From: Thermomucor indicae-seudaticae
Taxonomy: Eukaryota > Mucoromycota > Mucoromycetes > Mucorales > Lichtheimiaceae
Reading direction: 5' to 3'
DNA length: 42,386 nucleotides
NCBI GenBank assembly: GCA_000787465.1
Contig: JSYX01000091.1
Span: forward strand, 1-42,386
Shown here in pieces: positions 11,098-21,822 of the stretch. The notes under the pieces were generated by a model. That model was given only the letters and a program-made list of their open reading frames with translations, was not told the origin of the DNA and ran no database searches. A program made the translations under genes and the position numbers. Each line of letters opens with the position of its first letter. Positions within the stretch are counted from its first letter, which is position 1.

Positions 11098-11356
11098 GGA
11101 GGGAAAGGAAAAGGAACGGAGAAAGAAGGGGAGTGCGCAGGTTACTTGTAACACACCATGAGTTATGATTATGCAAGTGTCTTCTTTTATGTAGGCTGAC
11201 CGATCTAGGTTCCATGAGAATGATTTAATTTTAGTGGTCTGCTATCGGCAAATCGTCCGGTAGCTCAAGCACAAAAAAGAAAGAGATCTAATGCCTCATG
11301 CCGTTTGGCGGTCGGGGAGGGGAGGGGATATATGGTACAGACACACACAGTTAAAC

Positions 11357-12920
11357 TTAAAGCAAATAGAACAAGCTGATCAATACAAGAGTGAACGTGA
11401 AAAGAGGAGAGGATATCGAGGAGGCTGAATTCTGGTTGACGCTGCTGACTCCATTGACGCTACCTCCAACATTATTGGCCGCAGCGAATCCAATGCGCTT
11501 ATTGCCAATGTCAAACACAAGGTAAGCACTGCGAAGGACAGAGTCACCAATCAGGTACATTTGAGACGAAAAACTGCTGCTGCTGCCAGCACCAGTAGTA
11601 GTACTGCTGCTGGTACCGATGGGTGCAATACCCAGCATACATATCGTAGCCGTATCGATCGAGAGCGAATCGAGGGGTATCACTAGTTCGGACACAGGTA
11701 CTGTCAGAGTGACAGGGCTAGCGGAAACCTGACCCGTGCTGGACATTTCAAACTGGAGCGCCGCATTCGACTTGGCTGCATTGCAGTCGACAATGTAACT
11801 CCCCGACGACGAATCGAGTGCAATCTTGTCGCCTGCGATCCCTTTGGCGATCGATTGCGCCACGTCATCAGGAAAGTAGGTCAGCGTCGTGCCGGTGTCG
11901 ATAACGAATGGCGCAACCGAACTGAGCGTAACGTTGCTGGTCGCGGATACCGGGTTCAGGACGTTGATGCCCTGACCGTACACCATCCAGTAATAATAAG
12001 ACTGCGAAGCAATACCCGTCGAGAGTGCAGCGACTGGCAAGTAGACCAGGTTTCCGGTGTATTTCGAACTGTCCGTGCCGCCAAAGATGATCTCGCCCGC
12101 CCAGCCTTGGTCGTTCGCATTGTTCAGGTATACTGAGAAGACCGGGTCCTGGATCACCTTTTGCGCGACAAGATTAAAGACAAACGGGTTGTAGGATGCC
12201 TCTCCCAGGTTGGTACCGGCGGTCAGGTCCGGGAATCCGAGTCCGAGGATACCGTCCGCAACAGGGGAATTGTTACCGGAGACGTTGACAGAAGGTGTGT
12301 CGGTGCCGCTGCCGCCCACGGTAGTCGGGTTGGTTAGGATATCCTGCGTCGACGTCGCAAGTCCAAAGCGCTGGTTCTGAATGCTGGCGCCGGCAACCGT
12401 GACCGTGTCCGTCACATAGCTACCGTTCACACTGCCAATCCCGTAGGTAATGCTGAACTTATCACCGGTCGTCTTGAAAGTCGAAGACGCATTTGCATTA
12501 AATCGGGTATACGGACATTGGCTCGTCGGACAATCGCTGGATGGGACCCACAAGTCCGCACTACATTATTGTGATTGATCATTATTATTAATGGCCCATC
12601 CCTTTTCACGTTCGTTTGTTCTTTGCGTACCTTCCCGTGTCCAGGGTGACAGTAAAGTTCTGTGCTGGAGTGCCGATGCCGACTTGGATGAGATACTGAG
12701 AGCCTTCGTCATTATAGAGTGAAGATTGAAATGGGTCACGCTTTTCGAGCGACGATGCGAGTGCCCGTCGAGCGTTCAACATATCGACCGACCGAGGTTT
12801 CCGCACAATTGGAAGTCGAAGGATGCGGCCCTCCCCGGAGGAAGAAGGAGAGGCGGCGGCAGTGAATGTGCCTGCCAATGCGGATAGTGTCAGAAGTAAG
12901 ATGGATGAAGAAATATGCAT
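11357..12920 (-). CDS. pepsin-like aspartic protease 2 of the tandem array, GPI-type tail, 497 aa
   Basis: Family A1 protease. Exons are 12920-12631 and 12560-11357, with the intron again inside the Ser codon of DTG|S. The Met of MHISSSILLLTLSALAG is chosen because it gives a clean signal peptide; an upstream in-frame Met would place a basic segment first. The propeptide ends near SSLEKRDPFQSSLYND, with a KR site suited to kexin processing. Catalytic Asp94 lies in LDTGSADLWVPSS, and the second Asp in VIDTGTTLTYFPDD. Ser/Thr-rich stretches (SSSTTTGAGSSSSFSS) and a hydrophobic C-terminus (SPLFTFTLVLISLFYLL) fit a GPI-anchored wall or membrane protease. It is closest to protease 1 (shared CPY-RF, DQGWAGEI-type and YYWMVYGQ segments). 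Confidence 0.93.
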
Positions 12921-13769
12921 GTAACGAAAGAAGTTGTGTGGAAAAGAAGAAAGCCGAAGCAATAGCCGCAGCTATTAAGCATTTACTGCTATTTTTAAAC
13001 TGCCGCTTATGGCATTTGTATCACGATCTTGCCAAGAAACAACACAAAGTCCGTCGGTTGTGACGAGACGACTGACTTGGTGAAAAGGGATGCTGCGCAT
13101 GGTAAAAATATCAGATACACTCCACATAACAATGATCAGTTTATCGAATTCAGAGCCCGAGTTACATTGACTGAATCTCCTCGACATATCTTTAGTATGA
13201 TTAGAGTTCACACCTGACTCGACTCCACTTAACTCGAGCCCAAAACCGTAGGGGAAAGCCCGCTAAAATGGCAATGAACCCGCACAGGGCATAAAAGAGC
13301 CAGACCAGAGAAATGTGTGGCAGTGGACGAGGCTTGGCAAAAACCCAAAACACTGGGCTTTCCCCAATTCTTGTTTGAGAATAAAAGCATCCATATCACC
13401 GCTGAAGCCAATTATTTCGACGTTGTTCAAGTGACTATCTTCTGATCGACTCCACTTGACCGACTTGGGGCTCAACCCGAAAGTGAGCTCGATGGATGAT
13501 AGATCGGGAAGAAACTGCTGTCGAAAGGACTCACATTTAGTCTACTTTGTGTGACGCCCATTGGGAAATCTTCCAGGACGCCCAAAGTAAGGTCTGACGT
13601 AAAGTCTAGTCAATGCAATGGTAAGCTCCTTCCTTTCTCACGGCCGTCATCTCTGATTCGAACGTTAAACTCTCCTTTATATCCGGTATACAAAACTCAT
13701 TACGATATAATAACAGTAGATATAGAAACCGTGCTTCTCTCTCCCTCTCTATCCGTCTCACGTGCACTG
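12921..13769. other. spacer between proteases 2 and 3
   Basis: About 850 bases between two same-strand protease genes: the 3' flank of protease 3 and the promoter of protease 2. Short ORFs on both strands have no recognisable content. It contains a perfect 11-bp inverted repeat (13251-13261 and 13355-13365) and a 12-bp direct repeat TCGACTCCACTT (near 13219 and 13446). I see no protein-coding relic. Confidence 0.45.
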
Positions 13770-15321
13770 TCACAGCCAAAAGAATACTGCTGAAAGCATG
13801 GCAGTTGCGATCGCAGTAATACTGTTACTCAGAGTCGCTCGCGCTGCTGCGCTATTATCGCTTGAAGCACCAGCAGAACCGGCGCCACTACTACTACTGC
13901 TGCCGCTACTAGTAGACGACGACGAACTTGGTGGATTGAGGATGGCTTTGGCGATGCCGATGCGCTTCTGGCCCATGTCATATACTGTGTAAAAGGACCG
14001 CAACACAGATTCGCCAAGGATGTAGCTCGCACTATCCATACCAGACAGCGAGATACTGGACGGCATCGGAGCGAGGCCAAAGAAGCATATCGTCGCTTGC
14101 TCCGGCGTATCTGCGTCATTTGGAATCACGAGCTCGCGCACAGACACCGTCAGGTTCTGTATGCGTGTGGCGGAGCTGTACACATTGAACTCGACATATT
14201 TGCTCGTCTCCTGCGCCAGACCGCAATCCACAAGGTAGACGCCATTCAAAGCGCTGTACTTCGGCGCCGAATAGTTCGTCAAAGACCTGACGATCTGGTC
14301 GACGACCGGAAACGGTAAATAGGACAGGGTGCTGCCTGTGTCGAGGATGAACTCCTGCACTTGGCCGCCGTAGTCGATATTAGCACCTGTCGATGTGCGG
14401 ATGGACTGGCCGCCAACGGTCCAGTAAAGGTATATTTCTTGGCCTCCTCGTTGAAGGGTATAGCTCATCACAGGCACATACGACAGGCTGCTGCCGCTGC
14501 TGAACTTGCTCTGATCCACGCCGCCAAACGTGATTTCACCCGAATAACCATAGCGAAACTGGCTGTCGAGATAAATGGAGAACACAGGCTGGGAGATCAA
14601 GTTCTGCGCCACCAGGTTAAACGGAAGCGGGATGTCTTGGCTGTACCCACGAGCGGAATTGAGTCCAGGAAACCCGAGTCCAAGGATCCCATCGCTTGGG
14701 TTTGGAGTCGAGCGGGACATCAGGTCGCTTGTCATGGACGCAAGCCCAATCATTTGATTTTTCACAGTCAGTCCTCCACCGACCGTGACCGAGTCCTGTC
14801 CATAAGTGCCGTTCACCTCGCCGATACCGTACTGGATGCTGAAGCTTTGGCTCATACTCGAGTTAAAGCTGGAAGAAGCCGACGGGTCAAATCGGCCAAA
14901 AGGACAATTGCTAACAGGACAAGACGTCGATGGAACCCAGAGTGTAGCACTGCCAGAGAGAGTAACAAAAAGAAAAAGAGGTTGGTATGAACCTGAGCCT
15001 GTCGGATCAAGACCCCCCCCCTTTTTTTTTTTTTTTTTTTTACCTGCCCGTATCCAACGTGACATTAAAACGCTGTGGAGGAGTGCCAATGTCGATTTCT
15101 ATCTCGAACTCTCGGCCTTGGGCGTTAAAGAGAGATTCGGTATTTTGTCGTTTGCTTAATCCGGCAATGGACCGCCGCAGGTTGGCAAGGTGACCGTTGC
15201 TACTGCGCATCAGCGGGATGGTAACCACGCCGTGGCCTCTTACTGCGTTGAAATCCAAGGCTGATGATGATGAGCCCGTGGTCGCAAGCATAGCAAGAAC
15301 AACAGCGAATAAGGGAAGCAT
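13770..15321 (-). CDS. pepsin-like aspartic protease 3 of the tandem array, GPI-type tail, 485 aa
   Basis: Family A1 protease. Exons are 15321-15044 and 14949-13770, with the same intron position in the DTG|S codon. Signal peptide MLPLFAVVLAMLATTGSSSS; the propeptide contains LRRSIAGLSKRQ with a KR processing site. Catalytic Asp90 lies in LDTGSATLWVPS; the second motif is ILDTGSTLSYLPF, which keeps Ser where the other two copies have Thr. A Ser/Gly/Ala-rich linker (SSSSSTSSGSSSSSGAGSAG) precedes a hydrophobic end (SITAIATAMLSAVFFWL), typical of a GPI signal. It is the most divergent of the three. Its intron starts GTAAAAA and continues into a long A run followed by a G run. Confidence 0.93.
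15011..15041. repeat. C9/T20 homopolymer tract in the protease 3 intron
   Basis: On the plus strand about nine C are followed by about twenty T. On the coding strand this is an A run directly after the GT of the donor, then a G run. It lies wholly inside the 94-nt intron. Run lengths are prone to sequencing or assembly error. Confidence 0.8.
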
Positions 15322-15428
15322 GTTCCAACAGAAAAGGATGAGAGAGAGAGAGTGAGAAAAGAAGAAAGTGGGGATTCTTCTGAATCATCGGAGTACGCAT
15401 TATCGTCTTACGAGCACAGCCCGTTTTA

Positions 15429-16283
15429 TTATTGTTGAGCATTGTTAAAACCGACTTCTCGTGCAATTGAAGTATCCAATAGCTTTTCAGTCAATTCGAC
15501 ATTGGCGCCCATGTCCGGCGCCTCCTTGACTTTGCCGTTGTCCTTATGACGTCTTATGACCCACACAAGCTTGGACACAAAAGGCCGAAGGCTCTGGACG
15601 ATGTCCTCTCCATCGTCGCACTCCCAGCCACCTTCGACATGAATGTACGGCTCGATATGGCGAACCATGTGAATTTTGCCCTCCTCTGTTGAGCAGACCA
15701 GAATCTTGCGGGTATCCAGCACATCCGTTAATCCGGCATTCTCCAGAAGCTCCAGAATCTGGCGCCGTTCCTCGTCCGAGTTGATATGCACAATCACATA
15801 CACGTCATAGACCTGCGCCAGCCGACTCAGCACCGTTGCCGCATTCTCATGAAATGCGTGGTTGGGCGTATGCACGTCTGAAGATGGATTCCAAAGCACC
15901 GTCTAAACCCAGACAAGTCAATTATCTCTCTCTCTTTCTTGTCTTTTCAACTCTACCACTCACATTCTTTAACGATATCGTCATTTTCTTGTTTTTGCTT
16001 CGATTCCGTCCACTCAGGAACCACGACGGGTTGTTCTGCTGCTTTTCTAAGTCCCCAATACAGAACACCCTTGCTGTCTTTCCCTTACCTGGCGCTGTTG
16101 CACATTACGATGTTCTTCTGACGAACTGTTACGCGACCTGCGCGATCCCGAACGCGGGAACCTTCCCTTATACCAATAAATCGCCAAAGTGACAAGTGCC
16201 GCCGCCAGCGATGAATAACCAATGAGCCGCAGAATCCAGGTCGGCAAAATGAAGGGACGTTTATGTACTGCAGTCGTAGTCAT
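15429..16283 (-). CDS. PEX22: peroxin 22-like membrane protein, 248 aa
   Basis: Peroxisomal membrane anchor for the ubiquitin-conjugating enzyme Pex4, needed to recycle the import receptor Pex5. Exons are 16283-16089, 16041-15964 and 15902-15429. One membrane segment lies near residues 15-37 (WILRLIGYSSLAAALVTLAIYWY), then a Ser/Arg-rich linker. A Rossmann-like domain follows: KKMTISLKNTVLWNPSSD, HAFHENAATVLSRLAQVYDV, YVIVHINSDEERRQILELL, DVLDTRKILVCSTEEGK and IHVEGGWECDDGEDIVQSL. This order matches the fungal PEX22-like family. The assignment rests on remembered family patterns rather than a search. Its 3' end is about 107 bases upstream of protease 3 on the same strand. Confidence 0.75.
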
Positions 16284-16299
16284 GTTCTATGGATTAACT

Positions 16300-17830
16300 T
16301 TATAAAAGTAGGCCAGGAGGAAGAGTGGGGGTATACTTTGTGGAGACAATAAGAAGGAAGAAAAGAAGAGAATGCTTTTCACATGTCAAGCACAGCCGGT
16401 TAAATTTCATCCCGATGAATGCAGCGGTCTTTGATTTGGTTTCATGCACTGCGGCTTGATCGACTTTTGCCAGGCACACCAGCAACATGTCCGACTTGAA
16501 CTCTTCAATATGCGCATGAAACCGAGAAATAGTGGTGCTCAAATAGCTGGCGTGATGGAGATGCGCAGACAAGGAAGAAAGCCATTCCTTCAGAATGTCC
16601 AACTGTTCGTCCAGACAGTCAACGTTCCCAGATTGTCTCGCAACCAGGGATCGAAGTGGGGAGAGAACAGCGTCTTCCAAAATTTGGCATATGGATTGGA
16701 TGTGTGGGATCAACGACTTTGCTTACTCACTAACGAAATCGTGGAAGTCGAACGATTTTTCCTGATGGGTAATTCTTGTTTCACCGTCGCCCTCCACAAA
16801 TGATGTGACTGCTCTTCAAAGCGCAAGCAAATGCTGTTCTGCAGTTACGTTTACTGGCAGAATGTGACCGGTATTTAGATCCTTGGCCAACAGCTGGTGC
16901 TACAGCTACATGAACTGAAGACTTCGTACCTTTTCTCCGACGACACGAGCGGAAACACCACGGAACAAGTTCGACAGTGTCCTAATGATTCTCAGCAGCT
17001 CTGTCGTTCGAAGCCAGGAACGTCCATTTTCGTCTGCACCTCACACGATCTGTCAGCGAAAGAGATGTTGGCAATATTTGTCCATGATTTGGTCGCGCTC
17101 GAGACGAGCATTCCAATTTACGATGCATCCATGAAAAACTTTTGGCGCGTCTGCCTTGCTGGCAAGAAGAAACCCTTTTGCGGTTGCAGGACTGGAGGAC
17201 CAAAGAAATGGTAAAAATAGAATTGCGCCGCCAGCCAAAACCAACGTGCGGCATCCAATCCAACGGCAAGGCCTTGAATAGAATACAGGCATGGGATCCA
17301 AGCGAAGATACTCAAGTGGTGATCCTGCACACCGTCACGCTTGGTCCCATCAAGAATCGAAGCACAGAACCTTCGCAGCAAATAGACGAAAGGCGGGCAA
17401 GAGCTTCTTCCCTCGCTGCTTACGACTAGACGGCCTACAAACGAGCATTTGACAGTAACATCAGTCATTTTGGTTCGTTTGTGGTCAGGGCACCTTTCCT
17501 TGTGTCCCCTGCGTGGCAAACCGCCTTATGCTCCAATGCGTCATCGACTTGGCGGAACTGGGCTTCGCTGAGATGACGATAGCAAAGAGGCGCGTAAAAA
17601 GACTTTGTCAATGCAAAAGCGCATCCCGTTGTCCAAATCCCAAGCGGCAAGTAAGGAGCGAGCCTGTCAAGCAAGCGTGTTCACTCTATCATGTTGTCAG
17701 CAACGGCCCCTTGGAGCGCTGTTTTGCAGCACGAACAATACTGTGAATTGGACGATGACCTTTGCCAATCCGTTCTGAATGGTGACTGTGCACGAATATT
17801 AGCTGGAATGATACTTGTAGAGCACCATCA
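16300..17830 (-). CDS. unresolved multi-exon gene, probable helical membrane protein
   Basis: Several minus-strand pieces look coding but I cannot join all of them. From 5' to 3' they are: a segment near 17664-17520 (LAPYLPLGIWTTGCAFALTK, hydrophobic, then LSEAQFRQVDDALEHK); a stretch at about 17420-17060 with hydrophobic runs in two frames; TTELLRIIRTLSNLFRGVSA at about 17010-16930; GDGETRITHQEKSFDFHDFV at about 16785-16735; and a helical stretch from 16675 (VLSPLRSLVARQSGNVDCLD, then HIEEFKSDMLLVCLAKVDQA). A 57-nt intron can join the last two in frame. Hydrophobic N-terminal segments followed by helical regions recall Inp2/vezatin myosin-receptor proteins, a weak analogy only. Exon limits and both ends are uncertain. 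Confidence 0.4.
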
Positions 17831-17963
17831 TGGTCCTTTTGATAAGCCAAGTGTGTGTGACACAAGACATGATATATGCAGAGGACGATGAAAAGCTTTT
17901 ATTATGATTATGCTTTAGCTATTCCGTATTGGAAGAGGGATGAACGAAGAGTTAACTAATAAT

Positions 17964-18696
17964 CTACTGGGCTTCCTTGCCCTTGACGTAGGTAGACACG
18001 GTCTTGCCAAAGTTCTCGCCTTGGGTTCTGGCAATCGCCAATTCCTTTTCGGAGGGCTGACGAGAACCATCGGCGCCGGCGACAGTGCCAGCGCCATAAG
18101 CAGAACCACCAACAACTTCAGAGTTGTCAAAGAGGTGCTAAAGCGATTTAAGTCAATCGTTCTTTCTCTCCTTAGCGATAAAACACTTACAGGGTGAGAG
18201 AAGCCAAGAGGCACGTAAATGATACCGTGATGGGCAAAGTAAGTCAGCGTAGTGAAGGCCGTGGTTTCCTGACCACCGTGTTGAGAGCCAGTCGAGAAGA
18301 AGAGACCGCCAAACTTGCCAGCCAAGGCGCCAGAAGCCCAGAGTTGACCGGTCGCATCGAGGAAGGCCTTCATTTGGGCAGGCATGGTGCCGAAGCGGGT
18401 GCCGAAACCGAAGATCAAACCATCGGCTTCCTTGAGTTGGTCGACGGTAATGACGGGCACATCAGGCTTGGGAGGTGCGTGCATCTTTTCGAGGATTTCT
18501 TCAGACAAAGTTTCGGGCACTGATGTTTTTTTATCAGTCAATCGCTGTATAGATAGCACGAACGAAACATGGGAGCTTTACCTTGGAAGATCTTAGCCTC
18601 AACGCCGGATGATTCCAGACCCTTTTGGACTTCAAGGGCAAGCTTGTAAATGTGGTGGTAGAGCGTGTAGATGACAATGTAAACCTTGGCAGCCAT
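17964..18696 (-). CDS. WrbA/Pst2-type NAD(P)H:quinone oxidoreductase, copy A, 205 aa
   Basis: Flavodoxin-like FMN protein of the WrbA/Pst2/Ycp4 family; members reduce quinones by two electrons and protect against oxidative stress. Exons are 18696-18582, 18519-18191 and 18137-17964. The flavodoxin start [17 protein letters not shown] is followed by [58 protein letters not shown] and [20 protein letters not shown]. It ends plainly at VKGKEAQ, as in soluble members. It is divergently paired with copy B (ATGs 220 bases apart) and shares its exon layout, so one arose from the other by inverted duplication. Confidence 0.95.
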
Positions 18697-18916
18697 TGAG
18701 CAAGTAAAAGTTGGAGAGAACAAGGCTGCCAGCCAGATGGAGGGGCCCTTTATACCAATGGACCCAAAGAAGCTCCGCTTGATTTTCTGATTCAGGGCTG
18801 AATCATGTCTGACAAAGCAAATGCTTGTGCCATCGGGAAACACAGACCAAGAAAAAAGATTAAATCTTGTCAATATTTGGATTTCTTCTCTTTTCTTTCT
18901 TCATCGTTCCTCCATC
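18697..18916. promoter_or_regulatory. shared divergent promoter of the flavodoxin pair
   Basis: Only 220 bases separate the start codons of the two divergent copies. CT-rich stretches lie just before the plus-strand ATG and a TATAAA-type motif (CTTTATACC on the plus strand, near 18750) faces copy A. Co-regulation is likely but inferred from geometry. Confidence 0.5.
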
Positions 18917-19747
18917 ATGCCGAAAGTCTTTATCATCTTTTATTCACTTTATCATCACGTATACAGGTTGGCCTTGGAAGTCCAAAAGGGTCTCGAATCA
19001 CAGGGCATTCAGGTTGAGCTCTATCAGGTAAATTTGACATTCTTCTTCGAGATTGTTCCGGCCCTGATTCATAATGTAGGTCCCAGAAACGTTATCAGAT
19101 GAAATTCTCGAAAAGATGCACGCACCTCCCAAGCCTGATGTGCCCATCATCACAGTCGATAAGCTGAAGGAAGCCGACGGGTTCATGTTTGGTATTCCTA
19201 CCCGATTTGGGACCATGCCTGCTCAAATCAAGGCCTTTTTGGATGCGACCGGTCAGCTCTGGGCGTCCGGCGCATTGGCTGGCAAATTCGCTGGTATCTT
19301 CTTCTCCACAGCGTCTCAACACGGTGGTCAAGAAACTACAGCCTTTACCACGTTGACTTATCTTGCTCACCACGGCATCAATTATGTCCCTCTCGGTTTC
19401 GCAAACGCCCATCTCTTTGACAGTTCGGAAGTCGTCGGTGGCTCTGCCTATGGTGCCGGTACTGTTGGTAAGTTCGTTGTTGTGCTTTCTTGTGTCATTC
19501 TCTCTCTCTCACACATATCATAAAAGCCGATGGTGATGGATCTCGTCAACCTTCGGAGAAGGAGCTGGCTATCGCACGCAATCAAGGTGTAAACTTTGGT
19601 AAACTCTTGAACACTTTCCACAAAGGCTCTCATGCAGCAGCAACAACATCTGCTCAAGAAGCACCACAACCGACGAGGGAGACCACCCGCGAACCAGAGA
19701 AGCCAAAGGAAGAGAAAAAGAAGAAGTCAAAGTGCTTCTGCATGTAA
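18917..19747 (+). CDS. WrbA/Pst2-type quinone oxidoreductase, copy B with basic CaaX-like tail, 239 aa
   Basis: Exons are 18917-19027, 19080-19467 and 19527-19747. The catalytic domain parallels copy A almost residue for residue ([59 protein letters not shown]). Unlike copy A it continues past the domain into a linker rich in Ala, Thr, Pro and Glu and ends EEKKKKSKCFCM. A polybasic run before a C-terminal Cys-x-Cys-Met is what a prenylated, possibly palmitoylated, membrane-associated protein would show. Yeast Ycp4 and relatives of this family are also membrane-attached through C-terminal cysteines. Lipidation here is a prediction. Confidence 0.94.
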
Positions 19748-20574
19748 AATAACGAGCTATACTACTACGAGTACTTATATCTATACATTGATAAAACTAT
19801 ATTAGCATACATATACTATTACCCGGATGCACGTCGCAGCTGGCTTTGTGAACTTTCGCAAAACTGTGTGAATGATTGGAAAGAACATAAATCTAAAATC
19901 TCTCCTCACATAATTTGGAGACAAAATTCTTCTAAACACGCGTTTCTGTCAACGCTATCTTCAACTAGAAATCTTGACTCGTCCACCCAAATGGCCTTGA
20001 CCCACTGATCACTGCTCTAATTCACATGGTCGCAGGTCCATTCCTTATGCTTTCCAACAACGGGAAGGTAATCAAACACAGGGGTTGACGTAAACGATCA
20101 CCCGGACAGCGCAAATGCCGCTCATGCACTGGAGCAAGCTTCACGCGGTTCACGTTGGATGTTGTCGCGGGCAGAAAGTCGTCCGCTACCATATCCATTG
20201 CATGATCTTCGCTACGGTCCGTTTGTAGAATTTTGGCGATCTGAAGACATTCCTGCTCTCTCGCATTCTGAAAATCTCGCTACACATCCGACGCAAAAAA
20301 GGCTCTCAGCCAGGTTTATGCAAAGTATTAGTTTTGCCTGTCTGACAAGGTTATATAGGTGCAATGGAACGAGGAACAAGTCTGCATGAAACAGCAATCG
20401 TCATATAGCAAGACATCATATCCTGCGGCAATATTGCTATCACAGACAAGAAAAGAGAGAGAGAGAGAGAGAGCATATACTGGTAAAGAAGGAGAAAGAT
20501 AGATAGCCATAAACTTGCTTGAAGGACTATGAACACAGGTGAAAAGAGAGGGAGAGTTGAATATAAAGAGAAAT
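19748..20574. other. intergenic region with an unassigned open stretch
   Basis: About 830 bases between flavodoxin B and the convergent phosphatase gene. On the plus strand about 20074-20389 is open for roughly 105 codons (for example NAAHALEQASRGSRWMLSRA, then PLHDLRYGPFVEFWRSEDIP) with one internal Met at 20159. It could be a relic exon or chance. A GA-rich run near 20450-20472 is simple sequence. Confidence 0.3.
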
Positions 20575-21822
20575 TCATGATTCAGTTAAACGTCGTCTTT
20601 CTGCTTGAGCATTCCTCCAAGAGTCGATACGTTCTCTTAGCTTGCGTTTAAGATCAAATTGTCGATGAAGTATAATCCGCATATCTTTTTGTCGATCAGC
20701 CAACCGCACCAGTTTCGATTCCAGAAATCGTCGTAACTGCTCTAGTTCTTTGTCTGAACTATCGCCTTGGTATGCTTCGATGGGTATGAGATTGCTCAGA
20801 TTCAGTGTCGCAGCTATCATCATTTCGTCAGTTCCAGATTCTTCGCCCATTCCATCATGTCACTTACCATGAGGTGTATTATCCACCAGGAAAGTTTTGC
20901 TCAGATCACGGCCCAGAGCACACAAGTCCTTAATGTACATCACATCATTCGTTGCAGTCGATCGCATCCGGATACAGGTTCGCCGTGTCAGAATATGCCT
21001 ATCGTGTGTTTGCTCTAGATACTTGTCTTTTGTACAAGTTGGGGTGGGACACTTACGTGATCAACTTGTTTTCAGGGTCCAATACCGAGCTCACCATATT
21101 CGCATATTCATCGTCGCCCGCAGTCCATACGACCACCTCAAACGTTCCGGATGCCCACATTAAGAACTCCGTCACCCCAGGTCGCAGTATACCAGCCGTC
21201 AGTACGCTCCGCTTGTCTTCGGCATACACGACGTAGTCGGGTTCCGATGGTGCTTCTGAAAGACCCCGGTACGTATGGAGAAGTGTCTCATCTATATCCA
21301 GCACTATAATGAATTCCCGTTAATGGAGTTCTCTTTGATTGTCCAATTATTTTTAGTTGTTTTTTACCTAGCGTCGGTCGCGAGTCTGTCTTTTTCGGCA
21401 GATGAGGTTTCATGCCTTTCAGTCGGGCATGAACCGATGGCCACCGAGCCATGAGTGCATCGAGCGTCGAGCATTCCCCGCTAAACAAAAAGGGGTTTCT
21501 CTCAGTTATTCCGCCATTGTCCAAACTATTCGCATGGTTCTTACTCGTCTAATTGTTCCACTAGATTTTCAATGCTGTAGTCCACATCAGCCGAGGTCTC
21601 TCGTGATCGACAGATATTCAAAAGCGGCGGATCTTGAGATACTTCTGGTTCATTTTCCTTGTCGAGACGTCGAGAAGATTTACGACTGCTGCTGCTGCTG
21701 GTAGTGGTTCTTTTGACGGTGTAGCGACCGCTTCGATTTTTTCGAGTGTTGTGATTATGACCAGTGCTGTTCTTCTTGTTGTTGTTGTTGCTGAACTGCG
21801 CTTGATATCGGGTCTGAACCAT
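20575..21822 (-). CDS. FCP1/SCP-like protein phosphatase (HAD family), 341 aa
   Basis: Member of the Nem1/Psr/SCP group of HAD phosphatases, which act on RNA polymerase II CTD or on membrane-lipid regulators. Exons are 21822-21545, 21498-21368, 21303-21057, 20998-20868 and 20813-20575. Catalytic motif I is complete: VLDIDETLLHT with Asp139 and Asp141. Then come ILRPGVTEFLMWAS, FEVVVWTAGDDEYANMV (motif II, WTA), YIKDLCALGRDLSKTFLVDN (motif III Lys and DN) and SNLIPIEAYQGD. A dispensable-looking N-terminus of about 90 residues is Arg/Ser/Asn-rich and lacks a membrane segment, so it is less like Nem1. A Lys/Arg-rich helix ends the protein. The substrate cannot be told from sequence. Confidence 0.9.

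Noticed and set aside
14361..14990. 209-codon plus-strand ORF
   Set aside because: Antisense shadow of protease 3; no family features, while the minus strand has a complete A1 protease.
9608..18696. the minus-strand run of genes as a co-transcribed cluster or operon
   Set aside because: Functions are unrelated (COX assembly, proteases, peroxin, oxidoreductase) and each gene has its own introns and spacer; only the three proteases are related.
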